Source: Halorussus salilacus (GTDB lineage: Archaea > Halobacteriota > Halobacteria > Halobacteriales > Haladaptataceae). Taken from it: a stretch of DNA of 64,000 bases. The DNA lies in assembly GCF_024138125.1 (NCBI RefSeq), contig NZ_CP099995.1:94516-158515 (forward strand), written 5' to 3'. Within the stretch, counting starts at the first letter, position 1, and each line of letters starts with the position of its first letter. The notes below the pieces were generated by a model. The model saw nothing but the letters and a program-made list of their open reading frames with translations. It made no database searches and was not told the origin of the DNA. Both the position numbers and the translations under genes were made by a program. Below are positions 18,350 through 26,748 of the stretch, piece by piece.

Positions 18350-20260
18350 ATGATGGAGACGCTTGAGGACTTTGTTTCAAAACTTAACAAGCGGGCGTTT
18401 CTGCCGGGACTGCAGCGAGAGTTTGTCTGGAAAGAAGAGCAGATCGCAATGCTCTTCGACTCATTTATCCGCGGGTACCCTGTCGGTCAGGTAACGCTGT
18501 GGGATATCGATAGTGCCGAAGACAACTTCGCCACCTACGAATTCATCCGTAAGTACATCGACGGCGATGGACGGGTACCTCGACGAGTTCGCGACCGTGA
18601 CGCCCGACGCTATAACAAGCGCGTTGCAATTGAGGATATCATCTGTGATTATCTCGTCATTGATGGGCAACAGCGACTAAATTCGGCATACGTTGGCCTC
18701 TGTGGTTCGTTGTTCACATATTCGGGTGGGAGTGCCGGCAGTCGGGCAGACGAACGGTTCTGGAGCGAGAAAGTCCTCTGTATCAACCTTCTCGGTAGCC
18801 CCGAGTACCGCGATGCCGATGGGCTGGGGCTAGCAGGTAACTACGAATTCGAGTTCCGGGGGACGGACACTCTAGATCCCGAAAGCGAGATTGGCTACGA
18901 AAAGACATCATTAAATGACGATGACATCCATCGTCTATGGTTTCCCGTTCACGAATTCGTCACCGAGGGCGGCGCGGAACGAGAGACGAGCACGGTGGAT
19001 CAAGAAGTGGAACAACAGATTGAGAACCTAGAATTGAGTGCGACGGGACCACAGAGACGGGCGCTGCACCGCGTAGCGCAACGAGTCGTCACGAAATTCC
19101 GCCAGAATGTGCTGGGCTACGAACTTCCGAGTACGACGGTCAAGTACTCTTCTCAAGAGGTTCATACGATCTTCTCGCGTATCAACCTAGCCGGAGAGAG
19201 TCCTCAGCCATACCAGTACACCCAGTCGTTGTTAGCCACCTACTGTCCGTACACCGAAGAAGACGCGTTCCATCCACGCGAGAAGTTAAAATCGCATATC
19301 GAGACACTGTCCGACCGTCACCCAGCTTTCGAGACGGAGATTACGAGACAGTTCCTCACCCGCTGCTTGATTTATCTGATTAATGAAGATCTCCTTCAGA
19401 CTACGGTCGAAGCATTCTCGAAAGATGATGAGGTGAAGGCTATGCGCAATAAGTGGATTGCCCCCGACGACATGGGGAACCCACACGGCCGCTTCGAAAC
19501 GGCCATCGACAGAGGCTTTCAAACGGTCGGTAACGTCGGATTGGCGCCGAAGTCGATGCCGAGTATACTTCTCGTCGCCCTCTTGGCGAAATTCTACTAT
19601 GAGAATCCTGACGCCGAGGTCAACGAAGCGAACGAACGAGCGGCGTTCCGCTTTGTTGCTAAGTCCCAGTTGCTCAATGCGTTAACTGGCTCACAAGCCC
19701 GGTCTATGGCCCAATCACTGTCTGATCTTCGGCCAGAAGACGGCTTTGAGACGTTTCCAGGTGACCAGCTGCTTGATGATCTGGACCTACACCTCACCGC
19801 AGAACACGTAGACAAAGCCGTTGAGAACGCACGCTATGATAATGGTGCGAGCGATGGTGATACATTCACCCACAAAGGTGTCGCGGCAATCCTCGGGCTG
19901 CTTGATGAAGGGCACGCGGATCTTGATATTGAGCGACTCAGCGTTGATCATATCTATCCGAAAGCATGTGCTGATGACATCCCACCGGCGGGTCCCGATA
20001 GTGACGGAGTCAAGATCCACCGCATTGGTAACCTTCAGCTCCTCGACGCTGCGGAGAACCGTCGGAAGGGCGACACACTCCCCGAAGAATGGCTCAACGG
20101 GCTTGGTGAGGCCGAAGCGGATCATTATCGCACCGTGAACCGCTACCCCGAGAGCATCACCCCGACGCTAGAAAACTTCCAAGAATTCGTCGAGCGACGA
20201 GAAGCTGCAATGAAAGAGGCGCTCAAGGAGAAATACGCCGTATCGGCGGTCGAACCGTAG
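18350..20260 (+). CDS. DUF262/DUF1524 (GmrSD-like) restriction protein
   Basis: The 636-residue protein has an N-terminal DUF262 domain: PGLQREFVWKEEQI, FIRGYPVGQVTLW, then VIDGQQRLNSAY near residue 103, which is the ParB/Srx-like nucleotide-binding DGQQR motif. The C-terminal DUF1524 domain holds an HNH-like LSVDHIYPKA near 531, followed by IGNLQLLDAAENRRKGD. The order and length match GmrSD-type type IV restriction enzymes, which use NTP to cut modified phage DNA. Both parts look intact in one chain. It is leaderless and monocistronic within the defence island. Confidence 0.87.
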   Translation: MMETLEDFVSKLNKRAFLPGLQREFVWKEEQIAMLFDSFIRGYPVGQVTLWDIDSAEDNFATYEFIRKYIDGDGRVPRRVRDRDARRYNKRVAIEDIICDYLVIDGQQRLNSAYVGLCGSLFTYSGGSAGSRADERFWSEKVLCINLLGSPEYRDADGLGLAGNYEFEFRGTDTLDPESEIGYEKTSLNDDDIHRLWFPVHEFVTEGGAERETSTVDQEVEQQIENLELSATGPQRRALHRVAQRVVTKFRQNVLGYELPSTTVKYSSQEVHTIFSRINLAGESPQPYQYTQSLLATYCPYTEEDAFHPREKLKSHIETLSDRHPAFETEITRQFLTRCLIYLINEDLLQTTVEAFSKDDEVKAMRNKWIAPDDMGNPHGRFETAIDRGFQTVGNVGLAPKSMPSILLVALLAKFYYENPDAEVNEANERAAFRFVAKSQLLNALTGSQARSMAQSLSDLRPEDGFETFPGDQLLDDLDLHLTAEHVDKAVENARYDNGASDGDTFTHKGVAAILGLLDEGHADLDIERLSVDHIYPKACADDIPPAGPDSDGVKIHRIGNLQLLDAAENRRKGDTLPEEWLNGLGEAEADHYRTVNRYPESITPTLENFQEFVERREAAMKEALKEKYAVSAVEP

Positions 20261-20489
20261 TCAGTGTTGTTGGCGGAGATTTGCTTGGAGAATATCTACA
20301 ACTGACGGAGCGTTAGCAGCGGTATTTTTATTTGCCCCTGACGGGTGCGGGGCTACTCAGAATTGCCTCGTAATGATCGGAAATGGTTACGAGAGACATC
20401 TCCAAGACGAGCTTCGGCGAACAAATCAGTAGAACAAATTTGGTTGCGACTCGGCTGGAATGGCTTGGAATGGAGCTTCAGGTGGAATC
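20261..20489. other. intergenic region with T-rich tract
   Basis: No gene is seen. GGTATTTTTATTTG near 20321-20334 could end the upstream transcript or act as a weak promoter; the distance to the next start (about 160 nt) favours a terminator. Confidence 0.35.
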
Positions 20490-21227
20490 ATGAGTTCTCA
20501 AATCAAGCCGGGAATCCGTGAGAAGGTGACTAATCCTTTGAACGAGATCTCCGCGAGGACTGGTGATTCGTCTTATCAGGTTTTCTCTGATTTCCTCGAT
20601 CTGACTATTTCAAGCTTCTCCGGTGATGAACGGCAATACTCGACTCGAGTTGAGCGATATCGTGCTGACGGCCACGACATGGCCACCGTGAAGGACCTTC
20701 TTCAACTCCATGCAAAAGCCCTTAGCGGGCTTACCGTTGGGTTAGAAAAAACTAATGAAGATATTCTTGGTTTTATTTATGAACATTACTCAACTACCTC
20801 AGATAACTTTGCACAGCACTTCACACCTGGCTCAGTTAGTGGTACAATGGCTGAAATAGCGTTCCCAGATGAGGACAAAATCTGCGATGCTTCGCCTGAC
20901 GACCCGCTTCTTATCGGTGATCTCAGTGGGTGCGGAAGCGGAAGCCTTCTGTTGAAGAGTGCAGATCGTCTTCAAAATATACGAGGAGACTGTCCAGCTA
21001 TCTACGTTGGATGGGATATTGATCCAGACTGCGCGAAGATGTGTGTCATTAACTTCGTGTTGAATGGACTCCCAGGGTATGTGCTTCAGGGAGATACGCT
21101 TCGAGTTCAGGTGAATCGATGCTGGAAAATCGAACCCACAAATCTGTCTCAGGAGAAAATGCCTGTTTCCGAAATCCCCGACAGTGATCAAAAAGAGATA
21201 ATCGATGAACTAGCGATAACTGTCTAA
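20490..21227 (+). CDS. N6-DNA-methylase-like protein lacking the NPPY/F motif
   Basis: From the ATG at 20490 (weak GGTGG upstream) the protein has 245 residues; an earlier ATG at 20460 is possible. NFAQHFTPGSVSGTMAEIAF and GDLSGCGSGSLLL near residue 144 match the target-region entry and the S-adenosylmethionine motif I of N6-adenine methylases. GWDIDPDCAKMCVINFVLNG is the next strand. The chain then runs through GDTLRVQVNRCWKIEP and ends without any NPPY/F catalytic motif. It therefore probably binds the cofactor but cannot methylate. Codon use is AT-richer than flanking genes, which suggests transfer. Confidence 0.65.
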   Translation: MSSQIKPGIREKVTNPLNEISARTGDSSYQVFSDFLDLTISSFSGDERQYSTRVERYRADGHDMATVKDLLQLHAKALSGLTVGLEKTNEDILGFIYEHYSTTSDNFAQHFTPGSVSGTMAEIAFPDEDKICDASPDDPLLIGDLSGCGSGSLLLKSADRLQNIRGDCPAIYVGWDIDPDCAKMCVINFVLNGLPGYVLQGDTLRVQVNRCWKIEPTNLSQEKMPVSEIPDSDQKEIIDELAITV

Positions 21228-21376
21228 AGAGGGTCAACTCCTCTGATCGGTAGCTACGCCTAACCCTATAGGCCTGTACAGCAACTCTCAGAGCTCATGA
21301 GGCACGTGTATTCCGAATACCCGGAATACGCCGAACGGAGTGTCTATTGAACCTCTTGGCGAAACAGCAAATAGAG

Positions 21377-21384
21377 TTTATATA
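21377..21384 (+). promoter_or_regulatory. TATA box of small ORF and 262-aa gene
   Basis: TTTATATA is centred 27 nt before the ATG at 21408, so the small ORF would be leaderless and the following gene would be read from the same transcript. Confidence 0.6.
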
Positions 21385-21407
21385 CCAACAAGGAGCACAC
21401 AGTGACA

Positions 21408-21500
21408 ATGTCGGAGTATGCGGACGCATCACCTATTGACAAAATCACCATGGACCCTGCAGATCTCGATCTTCGAATCTGGTTATCTGGAGGGACCTGA
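21408..21500 (+). CDS. 30-residue small protein coupled to the next gene
   Basis: This ORF begins MSEYADASPIDKITMDPADL and ends RIWLSGGT. Its ATG is exactly placed for a leaderless transcript from the TATA box at 21377. Its last codons contain GGAGGGA, which is the Shine-Dalgarno for the next start at 21504, and only three bases separate stop and start. The arrangement suggests translational coupling. The peptide is acidic and resembles no family known to me. Confidence 0.55.
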   Translation: MSEYADASPIDKITMDPADLDLRIWLSGGT

Positions 21501-21503
21501 GCC

Positions 21504-22292
21504 ATGGATACACCGCTCGGAACCAGCGCCGGACGCCAGAAAACACTTCAGGCCCTCGAAGAACAGACCGAACTCGCTCCAATAGACGAATCGGCCAGCA
21601 TCAACGACCTTATCGACGCGGTGAACGACATCGCCGTCCCACGCGTCCTCTCACCACCGCAGAAAACCGTCGAACAGATCGATGAGATCCATTCTGCCCT
21701 GCCAGAAGACGCACAGCCACACTACGTCAGTGACGACCGGTTGCTCCGCCACATCAACGCGGCCCGCCGCCAGTTCAACGACTGGATGGGCAAACGCCGA
21801 CGGATGGCAGAGATGCCGTCACCGGTGGAGACTGGGCGCGCGAACTACCCGACGCGGCGCGCACAGAAACGTAGCCGCCTCGAACAGGAAGCCCGTGGGG
21901 AGCTGGAGGTGAAACTCGACCGTGCTCAATCGACAGCGCGTGGCGCAGAGCAACGCGCACTGAACGCTATCGGCTCCTCGGTCGGGGAACAGACCGACCA
22001 GCGACGTGAACAGCAACGAAACGAGCTACGCGAACAGCTATCCGCGGGCGCAATCGTCAAATTCCGCAATCCACAGTTACGGGCAGGCCGGGTCATTCGG
22101 GTGAACAAGAAATCTGTCCGCGTCCAGTATCCCAACCCCCGTGCGGGGACGACTTGCCCAGTGACCGGAAAAGAGGAACCCAATGAACGGGAGGACCGCG
22201 TCCAGTTGGATTCCGAGTACCTGGAAATTCTTGATGCCGAAACAATCGATGAAGCCGTCGCTGCGATCGATGAGATAGAACCCCGGGGATAA
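21504..22292 (+). CDS. hypothetical basic/coiled protein, 262 aa
   Basis: I recognise no named family. The N-terminal 80 residues are acidic. Residues about 90-190 are highly charged with many Arg, Glu and Gln and likely form long helices or a coiled coil (QKRSRLEQEARGELEVKLDR). The C-terminal part (GAIVKFRNPQLRAGRVIRVN, then KKSVRVQYPNP) looks like a small SH3/KOW-type beta barrel that may bind nucleic acid. A strong Shine-Dalgarno inside the upstream small ORF sets the start. It converges with hsdR. Confidence 0.6.
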   Translation: MDTPLGTSAGRQKTLQALEEQTELAPIDESASINDLIDAVNDIAVPRVLSPPQKTVEQIDEIHSALPEDAQPHYVSDDRLLRHINAARRQFNDWMGKRRRMAEMPSPVETGRANYPTRRAQKRSRLEQEARGELEVKLDRAQSTARGAEQRALNAIGSSVGEQTDQRREQQRNELREQLSAGAIVKFRNPQLRAGRVIRVNKKSVRVQYPNPRAGTTCPVTGKEEPNEREDRVQLDSEYLEILDAETIDEAVAAIDEIEPRG

Positions 22293-22328
22293 CAACGGCG
22301 ATACCCGCGCTACCGGCTGGACATGAAG

Positions 22329-22334
22329 AAAAAA
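22329..22334 (-). terminator. T-rich terminator after hsdR
   Basis: Read on the minus strand, a run of six T residues follows the hsdR stop within about 10 bases, after a GC-rich segment. This fits archaeal intrinsic termination. Confidence 0.45.
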
Positions 22335-22337
22335 GCG

Positions 22338-25300
22338 TCAGGCGTCGGGATGATTCTCAATTAGGTAGCCCCGTGCGTCCTCGAGGAACTGGTCATCCTT
22401 GCACAGATCGGGTTTCTCGGCTTCGATCGCGACTACTTCGAGCAAGAGCTTCTGGATGTCCTCACGGGTTCGCTTACTGGTTTCCCAGTCAGTGTAGGAT
22501 GTATCGACGCGTTTCGCGAGCTCCTCGTCGACGCGCTTCGCGATGAACTGGGCCTCATCCTCGTCGTCGATGTACTGCGCGAAGCCCTCGTCGCTGTCGT
22601 CCATCAGCGCCGCGAACAGGGCGTGGCCGGATGGTGACAGTCCGCGTTCCTCGGCCTCATCTTCGACCGAGAGGATCTCCTCCTCCAGTTCGACCAGTTC
22701 CTCGTACGCGCGGTCGGCGGTCACCTCGTCGCTCTCCCACTTGTCGACGACCTCTCGGACGCGTTCACTCAGCCGCCGGTACCGCGGGTGGTGTTCGGAT
22801 CGGTCGTCGAGATAGTCGTCGGCGGCGCCGGCGACCTCGGTGATACCCTGCTCCGCGTCCATGTCCCGGACGCGTTCGAGGTGGTCGGCATCGAACTCGA
22901 CGACCTCGAACTTCTCGTCAAGCCAGTCGGCATTGACCTCGACATTGTTCTCGACGATCTCCTTCGTCTTCTCCCGCAGTCGCTTCTCCGGCTCACTCTC
23001 GCGGTTCATGCTGCGCTGGTACGCGAGGTACACCTGCGTCAGCCAGCTGTACTTCTGCGGGCGACCGGTGTTTTCGTCTTCGAGCTCACCCATCGGCGCC
23101 AGCGTGTCGTATAGGTTCTCAACGTCCCGGTACAGTTCCTTGAACCGGCGGCGGGCCTCGGCGTCTTTCCGCAGGTACGTCAGGCACTCGACCACCGTCT
23201 CGGGGTTGTCGTCGACGTCGATGTGATCAAATAACGCGACCGCTTCCTCGAGCTTCTCGTCGAACTCACCCAGGAGTTCGTTGACGTCCTCTGCGGCCGC
23301 TTGCCGGACCTCGGGCGGATAGTAGTTCAACGCCTCCTCGACGTTCCCCTCCGCGAACACGCCAGCGAAGTCGACAATCTCGCCGTTCTCTTTCCCTTCG
23401 TCCGGCCGGTTCGTCCGGGCGATCGCCTGCAACAAGTTGTGATTCGTTAGCGGCCGGTCGAGGTAGATCGTCTTGAGGATCGGAGCGTCAAACCCGGTGA
23501 GGAGCATGCTACAGACGACCAGGATCTTAGGGTCGCCGTCCTCGTCCTTGAACTCCTCCACTATCCGCTCCCGCTCGCTCTTCGAGGTATGATACGTCCG
23601 AGTGATCGGGTTCGACTTCCCGGCCGACGAGATCACGACTCTTACCTCCTCTGGGTCCAGATGCTTCTGCAGTTCCTCGCCGTAGAGTGCGGCTGCCTTC
23701 CGGGACGGGGTGACGACCATGCCCTTCCAGCCGCTGGGCGCCAGCTTCTCCCGGTAGTGATCGACAATTTCCTCGGCGATGCTCTCGACGCGCGGTCGGA
23801 GCTCAGCGAGCGTCTGCTGGTTGATCGTCTCGCGAATAAGCTCGTCCCTTTCGTCGTAGTCGAGATTGCCCGTCGCGGCCTCGTGCGCCTGGTCCATCAC
23901 GTCGTCGTTGATCTTCCAGTCACGGTTCCCTTGCCGGAGTTCGAAGTGTACCGGTAGGATCACATCGTCGTTGATGCCGTCCTCCATCGAGTAGTGGTGA
24001 AGGTACCCCTCTTCGTCTCGCGGCTCTGAGTAATGCTGGAAGGTGTTCCGGCCGGCCTCGGTGTTCTCGTTCACCGGTGTTCCAGTGAACCCGAAGTGGT
24101 AGTAGCTGTGAAGAGCATTGTCGAGTTTGCTACCCAGTTTCGCCTCCATGAACCGGTGGGCCTCGTCCGAGAGGACAACGGTTTCGTCGTTCTCTTGGAT
24201 GTTCTCGTCGACGTCTTGGAACAGTTGGACGGTGGTGACGACGACCTGGCTCTGGCCTTCCTCGATCAGTGACTGCAGTTGGTCGGAGCCGCCGGTGACT
24301 ATCTCATAGTGCTCGAAGTCGAGGAGCTTCCCGAGGTCGTCTGACATCTGATCCCGCAGGTTCTGCCGGTCCACCAGGATGAGCACCTGCGGCGTCTTGA
24401 TGATGTCCGGCCGGTATAGCAGGTTGCGAGCAGTGAAGAACATCGTGAACGACTTTCCGCTCCCCTGTGTGTGCCAGATCAGTCCGTTCTCGAACTGGCC
24501 GCGCCTGACGCGTCGTAGGATGGCATTCGTACCGTGGTACTGCATGTGCCGCGGGATGATTTTCGCATTGCTGCCCGGCTGTCGCTGGTAGAATACGAAG
24601 TGTTTCACGATGTCCAGCAGCGCCCCCGGCGTCAACAGCGAATGCGTCATCTCCTTGAGCTCGCTCTGGGAGCCGATCGGATCGTCGGGCTGCCACGGGT
24701 TGTAGTGCGTCTCGGGGGCGTCGACGGCACCGTACCGGGCGTGTTCATGGTCCGCGGCGACGTTGAACAGGACCGGAGTGAAGAGCCGTGGTGCGTCGTT
24801 CTCGTAGGTGTGGATGTCGTTGATGGCGTCGGTGACCGTGCTGTCCTGGGTGAGCGACTTGAGCTCGGTGACCACGAGCGGGATACCGTTGACGAACAGC
24901 ACGACATCCGGGATTACCAGTTCGTGCTGACGGACGCGAAACTGGTTCGCGGCAATCAGGGAGTTGTTCTCCGGCGTCTCGAAGTCGATGAGGTCGACGA
25001 TTACCTTCTCGGTGGTGCCGTCGGACTTGGAGAGGTTCACTTGCCGCCCCTTCTGCAGGCGTTCCTGGACGTTTCGGTTGGCCTCGAGCAGGCTGTCGCC
25101 GGTGAAATCACGGCGGAGCGACGTGATTACGTCGTCGACGTTGTGGTCTGTGACCGGGTCGTTCAGGGCAATCAACTGCTCGCGTAATAACTCCCAGTAG
25201 ACGACCTCGCTCTTGTCGTCGCGGTCGTATTTCGCGTCGAGCTGTACGCCGCCGTCTGGCTCGTCGGGGCCTCCATAAGTACCCCAGCCAGCGCCAGCGA

Positions 25301-25364
25301 GCCAGTCGAGCAGCGCGTACTCAATCTTCTGCTCGTTGAACTCAGGGAAACTATTCTGGCTCAT
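22338..25364 (-). CDS. hsdR: type I restriction enzyme R subunit
   Basis: The 1008-residue protein has an N-terminal PD-(D/E)XK nuclease (IPDVVLFVNG then VVTELKS near residue 165), an SF2 motor with WHTQGSGKSFTMFF near 297, VLSDEAHRF near 396 and GFTGTPVN, and a C-terminal helical region that docks on the methylase core. It cuts DNA after ATP-driven translocation when sites are unmethylated. I start at 25364, whose ATG overlaps the hsdS stop by 14 bases, rather than at an in-frame codon 51 bases upstream. It is last in the operon, unlike enteric hsdRMS. Confidence 0.93.
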   Translation of the reverse strand: MSQNSFPEFNEQKIEYALLDWLAGAGWGTYGGPDEPDGGVQLDAKYDRDDKSEVVYWELLREQLIALNDPVTDHNVDDVITSLRRDFTGDSLLEANRNVQERLQKGRQVNLSKSDGTTEKVIVDLIDFETPENNSLIAANQFRVRQHELVIPDVVLFVNGIPLVVTELKSLTQDSTVTDAINDIHTYENDAPRLFTPVLFNVAADHEHARYGAVDAPETHYNPWQPDDPIGSQSELKEMTHSLLTPGALLDIVKHFVFYQRQPGSNAKIIPRHMQYHGTNAILRRVRRGQFENGLIWHTQGSGKSFTMFFTARNLLYRPDIIKTPQVLILVDRQNLRDQMSDDLGKLLDFEHYEIVTGGSDQLQSLIEEGQSQVVVTTVQLFQDVDENIQENDETVVLSDEAHRFMEAKLGSKLDNALHSYYHFGFTGTPVNENTEAGRNTFQHYSEPRDEEGYLHHYSMEDGINDDVILPVHFELRQGNRDWKINDDVMDQAHEAATGNLDYDERDELIRETINQQTLAELRPRVESIAEEIVDHYREKLAPSGWKGMVVTPSRKAAALYGEELQKHLDPEEVRVVISSAGKSNPITRTYHTSKSERERIVEEFKDEDGDPKILVVCSMLLTGFDAPILKTIYLDRPLTNHNLLQAIARTNRPDEGKENGEIVDFAGVFAEGNVEEALNYYPPEVRQAAAEDVNELLGEFDEKLEEAVALFDHIDVDDNPETVVECLTYLRKDAEARRRFKELYRDVENLYDTLAPMGELEDENTGRPQKYSWLTQVYLAYQRSMNRESEPEKRLREKTKEIVENNVEVNADWLDEKFEVVEFDADHLERVRDMDAEQGITEVAGAADDYLDDRSEHHPRYRRLSERVREVVDKWESDEVTADRAYEELVELEEEILSVEDEAEERGLSPSGHALFAALMDDSDEGFAQYIDDEDEAQFIAKRVDEELAKRVDTSYTDWETSKRTREDIQKLLLEVVAIEAEKPDLCKDDQFLEDARGYLIENHPDA

Positions 25365-26748
25365 AGTTTTTGACCTCGTCGGGGATGTCGATCTCCTTCC
25401 CGGCGGTGCGGACATCTCCTGAAAGAAGGTCTTGGCGCAGACCTTTTTTCAAACGCTTGAGACCGTCGAGCTGTTCTTTGTTCGCGATGACGACGTCATC
25501 GACCGACTCGATCGCGTCCACCATCTTCTGCTGCTCGTCGAGGCTGGGGAGCGGGATCTCCAGATCAGAAAAGAAATGCAGCTGGATCTTATCGTGCGTA
25601 CTCCCCGCCGACAGTCGTTCGAGCTGTGGAGTAGCGAACTTGAAGAGGTACATCAGATACCGCGGAAGCACGACGCTTTCGTCACATTCGAACGTCACCT
25701 GATCTTGGTCGGTCGCCATCTCTTTGCCCAGGATAGCTGTTTCTCCGATGGCGCCTGTGCGGCAGAGGACCAGCGTACCTTCCGGTAGGAGTTTGGCGCC
25801 GGAGTTCTCCAGCCCTTCTTCCGTGATCGTGTCGTCGGTCGTCTCGATGACGGTCTTCTCTAACTGCGTCAGATCGTGGATGTCCACCCACGAGATATCG
25901 CCGTCCCAGTATTCGTCAACGGATGTCGACGGCGTGTGGCCCGTCTTGATATCGGCGATTTCGTCCGATTGGCGAACCTCCCACTCTGCGGGAACCCTGT
26001 TGGCCCGCGTCATCACGTACGCGTCCTGTTTATCCACCTCCTGCCACTCGGTGTGGTCGTAGTAGCCCTCGGAATAGAACTCCTGAATGAGTCCCTTTTT
26101 TACTCTCGTCGCCTGCGAAACAACATCTTCCGTCGTTTCCAGTGCCTGATCGACGGTCTGGAGGATACCTGCGATCTTACGCTGTTCATCTAGTGACGGA
26201 AGTGGTGTGCTGAAGTTCTCGATCGAACTGATACCCAGATTGTGGTTTCCTGCGGAGGTACTAATCCACCCTGCCATCTCCTTTCTACCGGAGTGGGAGT
26301 TCAGGAATTCCTTCGCGAACACAGGATTGACTTCGTCCCTGTCCACTCGGATTCTGATTAGATAGGACGCAAATATCGAATCCTCCAGTTCTCCTGAAAA
26401 CACAGCCGACTGGCCGACATAGTCGGGATTCCCGTTTGTCCTTATTAGGAGTATATCACCCTCCGCCAATTTCAGGCGTTCAAACTCTTTGTCGTCTACC
26501 GGGGTGTACTTCAGATCCTCTGTAGTTATTTTTCCTCCGACTATGTTAGGGATCCGTAGTGTGGGATAGCCGTTGTTTTCTGTGTTCGATTTTGTATCAG
26601 TACCGTAACGGAAATCGGAAACCAACGTGTGAAAGTTGACTACCTTCCAACCGTCCGGGTAATCAACATAGCTTACCGTGCTCTCCTCGGACTTGCTATC
26701 ACTCGAATCACCAGCGAACTGGTCCAGCGTTATCTCCTGTTCACTCAT
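25351..26748 (-). CDS. hsdS: type I restriction specificity subunit
   Basis: The 465-residue protein has two target recognition domains, each ended by the conserved helix region PLPSLDEQRKIAGILQTVD (near residue 190) and PLPSLDEQQKMVDAIESVDD (near 415). Each half reads one part of a split DNA site, so HsdS sets the sequence for both cutting and methylation. The first domain (about 26200-26700) is visibly AT-richer than the second, as expected when recognition domains are exchanged. The gene overlaps hsdM by eight bases and hsdR by 14. Confidence 0.93.
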   Translation of the reverse strand: MSEQEITLDQFAGDSSDSKSEESTVSYVDYPDGWKVVNFHTLVSDFRYGTDTKSNTENNGYPTLRIPNIVGGKITTEDLKYTPVDDKEFERLKLAEGDILLIRTNGNPDYVGQSAVFSGELEDSIFASYLIRIRVDRDEVNPVFAKEFLNSHSGRKEMAGWISTSAGNHNLGISSIENFSTPLPSLDEQRKIAGILQTVDQALETTEDVVSQATRVKKGLIQEFYSEGYYDHTEWQEVDKQDAYVMTRANRVPAEWEVRQSDEIADIKTGHTPSTSVDEYWDGDISWVDIHDLTQLEKTVIETTDDTITEEGLENSGAKLLPEGTLVLCRTGAIGETAILGKEMATDQDQVTFECDESVVLPRYLMYLFKFATPQLERLSAGSTHDKIQLHFFSDLEIPLPSLDEQQKMVDAIESVDDVVIANKEQLDGLKRLKKGLRQDLLSGDVRTAGKEIDIPDEVKNYEPE

